The translations under genes and the position numbers were made by a program. A stretch of 64,000 nucleotides of DNA from Paulownia fortunei (lineage: Eukaryota; Streptophyta; Magnoliopsida; Lamiales; Paulowniaceae): contig CM033110.1 of NCBI GenBank assembly GCA_019321725.1, positions 9,975,278 to 10,039,277 of the forward strand. Direction: 5' to 3'. Below, piece by piece: positions 11,618 through 23,884 of the stretch. Positions within the stretch are counted from its first letter, which is position 1. Each line of letters opens with the position of its first letter. The notes beneath the pieces are model-generated. The model was not told the origin of the DNA. It worked only from the letters and a program-made list of their open reading frames with translations, and did not search any database.

Positions 11618-13140
11618 TAATTAACAAATTTATTTATGTGGTTTATAACATTACTACTTTTTATTATATAATAAAAAATATATATTAACAAAAAATAGTT
11701 AAATAAATAATTATATATTATGTCTATGAAATTAATATACAAAAATAAAATGATAGTAATAATAAATTAAGTAAGAAATTTGTATTTTTAATATAAATAA
11801 TAACATTACTTATATATATTCATTTTAATACCATACTAATGTTTAAAACATTATATGTTAATAATAATAATAGTTATAATATAATAATTTAATATATAAT
11901 GATTATACATAATTCTATAATAATGATTAATTGTATATTAATTATGTAATAATACTTAATAAATAATTAATTATCTCTAACTATTTAACAAATTCATTTA
12001 TGTGGTGTATAACATTACTAATTTTTATATATTGTCGATTTATGTACTAATATAATAAAAATTATATATCAACAATGAACAAATAATTAAAAAACTAATT
12101 ATATATTAGGTCTATAAAATTAATATATATATAATTGTAATGATAATAATCATAATAGATTAATTACTAAACTCAAATTGATAATTTAGATAATAACATT
12201 ACTTATATATATTCATGTTAATACTTTACTAATGTTGAAAACACTATATGTTAACAATAATAATAATTATAGTATAATATTTTATATATAATTATTTAAT
12301 AATCAATTTATAATAATGATTAATTATATAATAATTCTTAATAAATAATTAATTATCCTCTAACTAGTTAATAAATTCATTTTTGTAGTTTATAATATTA
12401 CCATTTTTTTATATATCGTAGATTTATGTACTAATATAATAAAGTAAATAATTAAATAAATAAATAATTATATATTATGTCTAAGATATTAATATATGTA
12501 ATTATAGTGATAATAATATTAATAACTATTAATTTCATATTTATAATTTAGATAATAACATTACTTATATATATTCATTTTAACACTTTGCTTATGATGA
12601 AAACATTATTTTTGTTAATAATATAATAATCAAAATACAATAATTTAATGTATAATGATTATACATTATCATACAATAATGATTAATTGTATATTAATTA
12701 TATAATTATATAATAATGATTAATCATATAATAATACTTAATAATTAACTAATTATCTCTAACTAATTAACAAATTCATTTATGTAGTTTATAACATTAC
12801 TAATTTTTATATATTGTATATTTATGAAGTAATATAATTAAAATTATTATATAGATAACTATATATTTTGTTTATGGAATTAATATAAAAAATTAAAATG
12901 ATAATAACAGTAAATTAATTAATAGATTCATATTTATAATTTAGATAATAACATCACTTATATGTTAATAACACTTTACTAATGTTGAAAACATTAGTTG
13001 TTAATAATAATATAGTAATTTAATATATAATTTAATTATTTATTAACAAAATTAAATATTTACTAATATACTTTACTAATAACCCTAAAATAACAATATA
13101 ATAATTAAATAATATAGTTTACTAATACATTCATATTTTT
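11618..13140. repeat. Four AT-rich tandem units in MULE copy 1
   Basis: Four imperfect repeats of about 365-400 bp start near 11,622, 11,986, 12,369 and 12,767. Each begins with a block like aacaaattcatttatgtgg followed by tataacattac, then a nearly pure A/T stretch with many short ATTAAT and TAATAA runs. The same four units are present in the inverted copy at about 46,985-48,500, so the array is older than the separation of the copies. It lies just before the transposase reading region and could be an intron or a subterminal region. Confidence 0.7.
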
Positions 13141-13146
13141 GAAATT

Positions 13147-15420
13147 ATGTCAAATAGGAACAATATCGATGTTCCAGTCCACTTTGGAGGTCAAATTATA
13201 CATGATGATTATTCAGTGACATGATCGTCCTACAGTTGGACATTAATTAATTCTCATTGAAATTATTTGGTAAGTACTTTTCAACAATATATCACGGCTA
13301 ATATCAATAATCGATGATGAAGGTTTGGAGTTTTTTTAGAGCCAGGGAGAGATAATCAATTTGAAGATAATTAGTTGAGTAGAACAAAGGGTGTATAGTA
13401 TTGTGCTTGAGATCTCGACAAGCAATGAGTATTAACAGTATGCATCATTTTTAAAAGATAATAGAGTGTTTGATATACCTATAGTCACGCAAGGGATGGC
13501 AAGTGTTGGCATAAGTGACCTTAGTATAGGTGTTTCAAGCTCCAGTTAAGAGAATGTGGTGGCACTTATGCAAACCGCATAATGCATACGCTCATGAATT
13601 GTCTAAGCCACTGATCGATAATTTGGTGTCGAATAACATGTTGATTTCGAACTCGATGAAATAGGATCCGATAATGATGATGTTGCTGACATGCAGGAGA
13701 TGTATGAGAAATCTGATGAGGGCACCTCGTCCCAACATCAAGTGTTAGTGTATACCTCAATGCCCTCAATGATAAATAAATATGGCTTTTATTCGATCGT
13801 CCATTTTTCACCACAACATACCCAAAAATACTTATGGACTCTATTGATATTCCAAATAGGGGGATGTTTTATGACTCCAGCAAATGAGAGCTTGAAAAGG
13901 GTATAGTCTTAAAAGACAAGAAAAATTTGCAGGCTTTAGTTAAAGATTAGTTTGTACGCATTGTGAGACATGAGTATCAGGTGGTTGAGAGTATACCAAA
14001 CCTATGGAAACATAGTACATCAACCATGTGGTGCAGTTGGGGGCTTCGAGCATTATTGAAAGAGAAGCTCAATTTATGGTAAATCACCAAGTTTGAAGCC
14101 CCTCACACTTACCTTATGAATGCAGTATCTGTGGATCATTGTAATTTGTGCAAAAACATGATTGCTAGGCTGCTTGAGATTAAGTATGTCCAAAAAAATG
14201 TGAAGGATAAATATGGATATGAAATTTCATATCATAAGGCCTAGCATAGCTTAAAACATGTGAGAAAAAATGTTTATAGTACTTGGAAGAGCTCAGCAAG
14301 AAAGGTACCTAAGTATCTGGGAGCTCTATAAAAATCGAGTTCAGGCACAATTATGGAGTAGCACCATATTGAGACTGAGTTACCAGAAAAAAGATGTTAA
14401 AATTTATTTTCTGGGCATTCAAGCCATGTATCAATGGTTTCAGGATTGCCGCAAAATTATAAGTATGGATAGAACACATCTTTACACAAAGTACAAATAG
14501 AAGATGCTGGTCGTTGTGGAATGGATGCAAATTAATAGGTTCTTCCTCTAGCTTTTGCAGTTGTTGATGAAGAAACCTTTGCATCTTGGAGATGGTTTCT
14601 TGATATGTTGTCTAGACATATTATCCAATTAAGGGATTTGTGTTAGACAGCTAGTTCACAGTTGACAATCAGATAGTTTGACATGGTCATGGAACAAATC
14701 AAGTGTCACAACAAGGAAGTGTATGCATACTTGGAGAATATTGATAAGTCTCAATAGACACTTGCTCATGAAGGAGGTAGCGTTGTGGCATAATGACAAC
14801 AAACATGTCAAAATACATTAATGGAATACTGAAAAATGCTCGATGGCTCCCAATAACTACTATTGTACATATTACGTTCCATCATTTTGTAAAATATTTT
14901 CTTGATCTGCTATCAAAGGGTCGTCAAATGATGGAGAACAACCAACCATATCTCGATAATGTGTTACAAAAGTATGAGTCTTGGTAAAACCACTCTATAG
15001 AGCATATAGTACATGTGTTGATTCACTGAGCAATCTGCATCTGTCATAGCACGTCGAGTAGGATCATCCAGGAGTTTTACACATGTCGTGAAGGTGACGT
15101 TAATGGAATGCTCATGCAGAAAGTGGAGTTAGTTTGAAATTCCTTACTTGCATGCAATGTATACTTGTCGACATTTTGGGGTTAACCCAACAATATTTAT
15201 GAAATCATACTATAGAATTACTTCTTATATTGATACTTATAAATGGAAGTTTGAGCCATTGTCGGATGAAGTTTATTGGCATACCCCCTTTTCGAGTTAT
15301 GTCACTATCCATCATTGCAGATTCAATTTCATCGTGGATAGGATACTGCTACTTGAATTCTGAATAAAATGGATTGGCCTCAGGCACGTGCCAGAAATCA
15401 AGCCCGTTCAAGGCAATAGG
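13147..15420 (+). pseudogene. MULE transposase remnant
   Basis: Multi-frame, stop-ridden remains of a Mutator-like transposase. A possible start ATG lies at 13,147. Recognisable blocks in order: a zinc/N-terminal region around 14,080-14,160; the catalytic start, VISMDRTHLY-like (read as IISMDRTHLYTKYK at 14,455-14,500); the following LPLAF-VVDEE-type block at 14,540-14,600; the TTNMSKYINGILKNARWLP block at 14,795-14,850, equivalent to the family's TTNMSES motif; and a SWIM zinc finger near 15,100-15,175 (cysteines in SCRKW, then YLHAMYTCRHFGVNPT). It ends near RNEMDWPQAR-like text at 15,360-15,400. Relative to copy 2, about 70 bp are deleted near 13,235. It is not functional as written; the family identity is firm from the motif order. 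Confidence 0.85.
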
Positions 15421-15859
15421 TCAATGCGACACAACATGTAACATCTTCTCGACGCATATGATGTTGTTAGATTAGGATTAATAATAGTCTTTACAAGGGA
15501 GTAGTACTCTTTGTTTCTATGCTCTACTCTTGTAGTCAAAATACATGTATTTTTTCAAGTTAAGATTAATATACAAACAGCTTCCTAAATATCCAATGTC
15601 TTAAAGTAACTTAGTTATAGATTGTAGGAGAATAAAATTCATCATATGTAAAATTACTTATTCTTAAATTTGAGACTAAGTATATGATCGGTTTGAATTG
15701 TAATATGTTAAAATTCATGTTAACACTGTTTGATGCAATTACTTTTTGTGCATGTATGATCTGTTTCAATTATCTTTTATCACATCATAATTTAAATATT
15801 ACTTGGTATTGTTGTTTATTTGATTACTTATATATGTCATTATTACATGATTGATATTA

Positions 15860-18380
15860 TTTCTATCAACGGTCTAAGAGAGGTGATGGTTTTGTCCCGA
15901 TAGGCGATTCAACAATCTAAGAAGTGATATAGATACGATCCTCATAGTTAGGCACAGAGCTGGACCATTTTGTAGTCTCAATGGTTATGATGATGGTGAT
16001 GGTGTGTTGCATCCTTGTGTAGTTAATACTTTATATGATATAAAATTCTATAGTGTCTATAGATGAGGCCAATTTAACATTAATTTCCATTTGATCACCG
16101 CGCTCGTAGAGAGATGGTGGCCTAAGACCCATACTTTTTTATTTTTAAGTGGGAGAGGTAACTGTCACATTGTAGGATATAGCAGTCATTTGGGGCCTAC
16201 CAGTAGATGGAAAGCTTATCACATAATGTGATACGAAGAGGTCCACTGAGCATTAGCAAGACTATTGCTACTATTACTTGGGATTCTGACCCGATCCCCA
16301 GTAGTTTAGAGGTTTACGCATCTTGTTGACTACCTTGAAGGGCTATCTTCAGGCTAATTCAATGAATGATGACACCCCCCGGGATGACTTAGAATGATAT
16401 GTACACAGATGTGCATTAATTCTACTCAGGAGTCTTATATGTCCTGATTCATTAGGCAATAGGGTATCGTTGTTATATCTACAACATATGGAACCAATTA
16501 AGGATGTTGGTACTTTTAGTTGGGGTAGTACAGTATTGGGATTCATGTACCATGAGTTGTGCACTACAACCCATAAAGAAAAGCATGTTATTGGTGGAGC
16601 GATGGTACCTCTATAGGTAAACTTAATATAACCCACTCATATCAGTGTCATAAGCTTCTTATGTCATAGTTTCTACTAATCCCGCATTATTTTTCATATA
16701 CATTGTAGATATAGGAATGGTCCCGATTGCATATATGAAAAATACGGGATACGATTATATTGGTATATATAGGAGTGCATTCTTGGATTAATACGGGCCA
16801 CTCATTGGCAATGACGATCTTGAGCTTTCACTTCCTTCATACGGTGCTAGGAATCATTCAAGAACTATTAATATTAAGTTCCAATAATGTTTTGTGTTTC
16901 TTAATTAAAATTTTAATATACATAGATACAGTATTACTGCTTCACACATATTACAAGTAATTCTATCAGGATCATTATAGAGATACTAGATAGAATGACT
17001 AATAAAGAGGTAAACGAGCTCAACATTTTTTTTTAAATTTAATTTGCACCTATTGTACAATAAATTTTAATGTATTTTTTAATTGCAGTTTATTTGGGAG
17101 TCATATGATATGAGTTCACCTAATATTATGGTACTTGGATTAAGATGTAATACACCACCATGGAGATCTAAATATCTATTGATCAACTATGACATCATAG
17201 AGATGCGTCATCTAGAGAGAGTAACGCGATAGTTTGGCATGCAACAATATATTCTCCTGATATACCAATGCATGAAGGGACTTTGCACGATGTGGACCAA
17301 TATCAATGGACTATGTGTCTCAGTGGGTAGATAACATTAGTTCATTGTCATCAGCCCTCACATTATTGGATACGATAGTACTGAGCATAGAAACATGGCG
17401 TGGTACGATTGCATTACACAGTATTTTATATCGCCATCCCACTTGACTACACATGAGAGATACCGACCTTCGGACATAGGAGTATTGGATGCCATGGTAC
17501 CTATATATTGATTACATGTATCTTTTATAGTGCATTTTCAAATAATGATATTATTTAATATTATGTTGTTTACATGTTTTCCAAAGTCTTGCGGCAGAGA
17601 GGATTAGACTCATTGCTAATAACGCGATTAAGGATGATATGGATTAGACTCAGTCCTATAGCTTCACTTATGTGGTTAAGGAGTGAAGCTATAGGAGCCA
17701 CTGATGAGCTCAAGTGCCTACTCTAACAACAAAAATCCACAGTTCACTTAGTTGAACAACAACCACTACCACCACTAGAAGATCGAATGGCTAATGGAGA
17801 CATAAGGAGGAGGAAAAGGTGTAGTAGTGCGGTAGAGTGTGATTCTACTCACAAGGGTACACTTGTATTTACTAGTCATGCTTCTACGTCTCACGACATC
17901 CCTCTACCATTTATGTCTAGTGCAGCAGATATGGTAGGTCCATCTACATCAACATGTCCTGTATCACATGGTAGGGATAGCACTGCTGACCACTATGTGC
18001 CTTAGGAGGCACAACTGAAGGGGCTCGTTCACTCCTTATTTGGTATGCCGCCATATATACAGTCATTCTCTGAACTACTTAGATCAGATCATGGCATAAG
18101 GTACACACCTTTTGTATAGCAGCATCCAGGATATGAGATTGATCATCCAAAGTTTAATATTTCGCCTATTACATTTCCACATCTAGACAGCAGGTACCGT
18201 GATCGTGGAGAGTCGAACTCCACAACTTTATCAGGTCAACTGGGTTTTAATTTAAATTATAGCATATATGATGACAGTGTGACACTAAATCAGTCACATG
18301 ATACTCCTGCTATTGAGGGTGAATGCAGAGATAGACGATAGCAGCATCGACGTACTTATGGCACTAGAGGACAATTTTAG
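15860..18380 (+). pseudogene. Plant mobile domain (PMD) region
   Basis: A degenerate PMD coding region downstream of the MULE transposase. The hallmark ITALVERWWPKTHTFLF is readable at 16,095-16,142, followed by the remains of the GLPVDG block (PTSRWKAYH) at about 16,198-16,225. A probable 3' splice site (tttttaattgcag) near 17,088 precedes a second PMD block at 17,095-17,260, including IIEMRHLERVTR then FGMQQYI. A low-complexity C-terminal part follows, with a final stop at 18,378-18,380 after a CGTGGHL-like tail (GTRGQF). PMD proteins are known as MULE passengers and as host MAIN/MAIL proteins. Several in-frame stops make this a pseudogene. Whether it was fused to the transposase or separate cannot be decided here. 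Confidence 0.75.
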
Positions 18381-18709
18381 AGATTCTTTATTGCTCATGC
18401 TTCAAAACTTATGTACTGTATATATTTAGTACTCTAACTATTATCCAAAAAAATAAACAGCATGGTTGTGAAGCTACTATTATCAGTAATTTACTTGTTT
18501 AAATTATGCTTGGATTTGAAATAATAATTTTATAAAGTTTGATCAAATATATTTAATTAAATTATATATACACATTATATGCAAAAAATAATAACATATA
18601 TATTTATTAATAGTTATATCCACATATATATAATTTAATACAAAACTATTCAAATAATATAAACTTATAATATTTATTAAAATGATATTGTATTAAACAA
18701 ATGTATGTG
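18381..18709. other. AT-rich sequence, no gene seen
   Basis: No coding frame or known repeat end was recognised. A roughly 50-bp block at 18,645-18,700 (with tttattaaaatgatat) resembles 27,745-27,795 on the far side of copia A2. This suggests a local tandem repeat of about 120 bp that the insertion split. Confidence 0.5.
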
Positions 18710-18714
18710 TATAT

Positions 18715-20619
18715 TGTTAGGTTCGCTATCATCACAAGGGTACACGTAGTGGAAAATTAAAATTTTATCAAACATAAATTTAACCCCTTTGATTTGAAAG
18801 CTTTTTTAACGATCGCGCTTATTCAAGTGAATATATAAACAAATATAAAATTTGAATTATACCTTCCGAGCACTCCGATTATTATAGGGAATGAAGCAAT
18901 CAATTGCTTATTTTAGACTATCAGAACTCGTAGGGATCCAAGTGTCTCCCCTCTATCAAGTCTACAATATGGAAGAGCAACACCAATCAAAAGGATTCAC
19001 TAGGATCCTTTTAATTGTTACTAATCTAGAACCAGAGTAAATTTTCAAGAACAATAAAGATTAATTCTTTAAGTTCTGGAAACTATAATATGAAGAGAAT
19101 AACAAGAAACCGATTTTCTTTAAAGAACAAGAAAATCAAGATTACAAGAAAACGCTTTTCTTTTTCTTTCTTTTCTTGGAGAGAAAAATAGAAGAAAACA
19201 AAAATAATTTTTGCTTAATTTGCTGAATTATATGTTGTAATTTTCATCCATCATCATATATAGGACTGAAAATTTACTTATTCTCTAACTCTTGGAGAGT
19301 TTGACGATTTTGAACTACTTCAAAATCTTATCTTGGAAGGATTTCAAAACTTTCAAGAACTCTTCTATTTTCTCTCTCCTATTGTATGTGGACTAATTTG
19401 AGACTATATTAATCATCAAATTAATATCAAGATAAATATAATATATATATACTATAATTATATTTGTATATAAATTAAATCTTAATAGCCGATTTTATCC
19501 TATAACATCAATCACTATATTTATTTATCTATAAATATATTAATTAAATAAATCATATTTATTTAATTTATTCTTTTCATATTTTAGTGGGCTTCTTAAG
19601 TGATCCACATTAATTTTTGGATTGGACTCAAAAATCCCCAAATCAATCCAATTGATTTAATCCCAATTTAATCAATCCAATTGATTAATTTTATTTACTC
19701 CAATTGGGCTTGCTAATCAAATTAGGTCCAATTAAATAATCCAATTACTTAATTAAATAATTTAATTTAACTATTAAATTAAATAGAACCCTTAATTAAT
19801 TATTTAATCAATATTAATTAATTAATTTCCAACCATTGGATAAAATCTAAAATTAGAAATGTTACTTTCCATAAAGATGTGTGACCCTTTTAGGTTCACT
19901 ACAAAACTAGTAGTGGGCTTACAACATTTGCAACTTATGAATAATAATTATTCTAATTATCTAATTCAATTAATTAATTCGCTTGGAATTAACTCCTTAA
20001 TTCCAAGAACCTCACTATCCATGAAAACACCTAGCAAGTAGTCATGGCAAACTAGTCTTAGGTGAAATAGAAAGTAAACCTATTTCAGTTGTGAGTACCA
20101 TACACGTACAGTCTTTTCGATAACTAATCTCCTGATTGAATCTAAGGCATAGATTATAAGTCAAAACCTTAAATGATTCAATAATTGTGATCCCATTTCA
20201 AGTTTCAATAATTCCTAATGAATCACAATTCATCCTATCTTAGCCAAGGTCTTTGAATCATGAACTATGAAAACACAGAAAATTCCCTTATTTAAAAAGA
20301 CAATATCGAATTCTATATTGGCCGCTGATAAACCTCCATGCACACCAGTGCAACACCCAACATACCCCCTTTATGATTGTCAAGCAATCAGAAGATATAT
20401 CAAAGTGTTACAGGATGCACATAAAGCTACCATCGTGCTTCAAGTTTGAGAACTAGTCGTGTACTATTGCAATACATAAATTCTTGTTTCGACAGGCAAA
20501 GCCTCTAACTAAGAATTTCTTACGGGCTATGTTCAGTGTACTTGTTCCCTAACAAGCACCCATATACATGTACTTACATCTCTATGCTAATGCCAATAGA
20601 ATGTGACATCCTCGTCTCA
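18715..20619 (-). repeat. Copia A2 truncated 3' LTR
   Basis: Starts tgttaggttcgc and follows the family-A LTR until 20,619, where it jumps directly into RNase H coding sequence. About 310 bp of LTR, the polypurine tract and about 610 bp of pol are missing, judged by alignment to A1 (50,874-51,808). Confidence 0.9.
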
Positions 20620-23600
20620 GAGCATGTGCTATATCAGGCCTTGTATATAACATTGCATACATTATGCTCCCTATTGTAGAAGCATAAGGTATGTGAGCCA
20701 TCCTTTCTCTCTCTTCAGATGTCTTAGAAGACATAACCTTAGAGAGTGAAACCCATGACTTATAGGCAGGAATCCTCTCTTGGATTCCTCTATGCTAAAC
20801 CTTTTTTAGCACTTTGTCTATGTACATGGATTGGGATAGTCCGATCATCCTTCTTGATCTATCTCTATAGATCTTTATCCCTAGGATAAAAGATGCATCT
20901 CCTAAGTCCTTCATGGAAAATTGATTAGCTAACCAAGTCCTCATTGACTACAACATCCTTATATCATTCCTAATGAGTAGGATGTCATGAACGTAGAGCA
21001 CAACAAATGTAATTGCACTCCTACAACTTTCTTGTAGACACATGGTTTATTTGGGTTCTTATGAAAGTTAAATGTTCTGATTGCTTCATCAAATTGGCTT
21101 TTCTAACTCCTCAAAGCTTGTTTGAGTCCATAAATGGATCTGTGGATCTTACAAATCTTTTGCTCGCTCCCACTGGATATGAAGCCTTCTGGCTACTTCA
21201 TATAGATCTCTTTCTTAATGTTTCTATTAAGGAAAGTGGTCTTCACATCCATTTACCATATGTAGTCATAATATGCAGATATGGCCAGCAGTATCTGTAT
21301 GGATTTAAACATCGCTACTGGTGAAAAAGTTTCCTCATAATTAATTTCTTGATTCTGAGTATAACCTTTTGCTACCAATCGTGTCTTATAGGTCACTACC
21401 TCTCCATCTACTCCAAGCTTCCGCTTGTAGACCCATTTGCAGTCAATGAGAATAATTTTCTGTGGTGGGTCCACTAAGGTCCATACCTTATTAGAGTACA
21501 TGGAGTCCATTTCGGATTGCATAGCTTCTTTCCATTTCTCTGAGTCGATGTTAGACATCGCCTCTCCATAGCTTCTTGGATCATTATCTAAGGGGAGTCT
21601 CTCTTCTTTATTCTCTAACAAGAAGCTGTACCTTTTAGGTACCCTTGAGACCCTTTTGGATATTTGAAGAGGTTGTGCCTCAAAGGGTCCAGCATCAGCT
21701 GGTGTACTATTTACTACGTCAGTTAGGGTGTTTTGTGGTTCTTGAATCTCTTCAAGTTCTACGACATTGCTATTTCCATCTGAAAGAAAGAATTTCTTTT
21801 AGGGAAGGTAGCATTCCTCGAAACAACCACCCTTTATTCCGTGGCATCATAGAAATAGTTTCCAATAGACTCCTTTGAATATCCTATAAACTTGCATAAG
21901 TTGGATCTTATATCCAACTTATCTCCTATTTGCTGCTTCACATAAGCAACACAACCCCATACCCTAAGGTATTTATAGGAAGGTGTCTTTCCACACTACA
22001 TCTCATTTGGTGTTTTGGGCATGGCTTTAGATGGCACTCTATTTAATAGGTATGCCGTCGTTTCTAAGGCATAACCCCAGAATGAAAGAGGCAATGAAGT
22101 GAAGCTCATCATAGATCAAACCATGTCCAATAAGATTCGATTCCTACGTTCCGCAACTCCGTTGAGTTGGGGAGTAGTAGAAGGAGTCCAATGTGAGAGA
22201 ATCGCATTGTCTTTTAGATAATCCAAAACCTCTGTGCTTAAGTATTCACCTCCTCGTTCAGATCGAAGAGTCTTCATACTTAGGCCAGTTTGTTTCTCTA
22301 CTTCAGTTCTGAATTCTTTGAACTTTTCAAATACTTCAGACTTGTACCTTAAAAGGTACACATAACCATACCTAGAGAAGTCATTGGTAAAGTTTAAGAA
22401 GTAGTTATAGTTCCTGCAGGCACTAACACTGTATGGGTCAAATCTAATAGATGCTTGGCTCGCTCCACTTGTCTAACAAATGGAGAATTGGTCATCTTTC
22501 CTTTGAGGCAGGATTCACATGTTAACAGTTCTTGCTATTTCTTTAGATCAAGCAATTGTGCCAATTTGTTAATCATTTTCTTAGAAATATGTCCTAATCT
22601 TGCGTAACACAGGCTCATGGATCTATGATTATCTAATTTTCTCTTATTTTGTTGAATTATGAAAATGGGGTTATGGGGAGTAACAGTATATAAACAATTC
22701 GTCAAAAAACCAGAATAGATAAAATCAGAATATTTGAAAATGGAACAACTTTCATTCTCAATGGTAAATCTAAAATATTTTCTATCCAAAACTGGAATAG
22801 AGATAATGTTCTTAATAATATCTAGAACAAAAAGACAATTGTTTAAAACTATTACAGAACCATTTTCGAAAGCTAGATTAACGGTCCCTATAGCTAATGC
22901 AACAACTCTTGCTCCATTCCCCATCATAAGGATCGTCTCTTCTCCATTCAGCTTCCTACTTCTTGCCATCATTTGCAAATCATTTCATATATGTAATCCA
23001 TAATTGGTATCTAATACCCAAGAAGTATTGTTAACTGATAAGTTAATTTCAACAAAATATATACCTGAACTCTTCAAGCTTGCAAAATACTGCTTGCAAT
23101 TCCTCTTCCAGTACCCTGGTTTGCTGCAATAATGGCACTTGTCATTTGGCTTGAGAAGAAACCTTTTTGACACCGCCCTTAGCTTTTAGCTTGTTGGGTT
23201 TAGAGGAACCCTTTCCTTTCTTCTTTCCTTTCTTGGGCTTTTTAGTCTTTGATCCGAAAGAAGATCCAACAAGTAGAACCAGTTTGTCCTTTTTCATGGT
23301 GGACTCAACCGTCTTTAACATGTTCACAAGCTCAATGAGACTAGTCTCCATGTTGTGCATGTTAAGTTGACAACAAAGGTGTCAAATGATGGAGGCAGTG
23401 ACTGCAGCAAAATATCTGTATAGAGTTCATTCTCCACAACGACTCCAAAGGACGCCAGTCTTTCAATAAGGGCTATCATCTTCAATCCATGATCATAGAC
23501 TGAAGAGCCCTCAATCATATGACATCTGAAAAACTCTTCTGAGATATGACATCTCATCTGTCGAGTTCTTCCACCATACAACTCTTGTAGGTGAATGAGG

Positions 23601-23884
23601 ATCCATAAGCAATATCTTGATCCTCGTTCTACCTCTACAGCTCATTTGACATCGATGCCAGCATGTAGCATCGAGCCTGCAGATTGTTATTGACATGACA
23701 TAAATAATTTGCATAAGCCTCTAAAGTAATATCCTTCGGTGGAACCGAATGAGGCATAGTGTCGATGACATATGCCATCTTCTCTGACTAAAGAACTATC
23801 CTCAGGTTTTTTTAGCTAATCGACAAAGTTAGATCTAGTTAATTTATTTTGTTCAAGACTGGTTGCAAGTAGATTATTTGCCAT
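20620..23884 (-). pseudogene. Copia A2 gag-pol remnant
   Basis: Minus-strand remains of a single gag-pol frame, starting with a gag ATG at 23,884-23,882. Visible pieces: UBN2-type gag (about 23,880-23,330), lysine-rich stretch and CCHC knuckle (near 23,110-23,140, where the histidine position reads tyrosine), damaged protease, GAG-pre-integrase block with ARLGHIS near 22,580, integrase core (LRSERGGEY near 22,255 where the family has LRSDRGGEY, and GVAERRNR near 22,145), and RT start ([10 protein letters not shown] near 21,480). The frame is broken by many stops and indels; the catalytic aspartate change in the integrase core is a further lesion. RNase H is mostly deleted. Confidence 0.85.

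Larger units (their letters stand above)
9977..18380 (+). mobile_element. Mutator-like element copy 1 with PMD (MULE-PMD)
   Basis: A large degenerate DNA transposon. In order: 5' region with short hairpins (10,418-10,702), a pyrimidine-rich leader (10,795-10,930), four AT-rich tandem units (about 11,620-13,140), a MULE transposase remnant (13,147-15,420), and a plant mobile domain region ending at 18,380. Positions 9,977-14,126 recur in inverted orientation at 45,911-61,018. The left terminus is lost in the gap and no right terminal inverted repeat was recognised, so the ends given are minimum limits. MULEs that carry PMD genes are known in plants; the pairing here follows that pattern. Confidence 0.75.

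Noticed and set aside
14270..15363. Separate small genes at 14,270-14,500, 14,793-14,987 and 15,148-15,363.
   Set aside because: They are open pieces of one degenerate MULE transposase read in changing frames.
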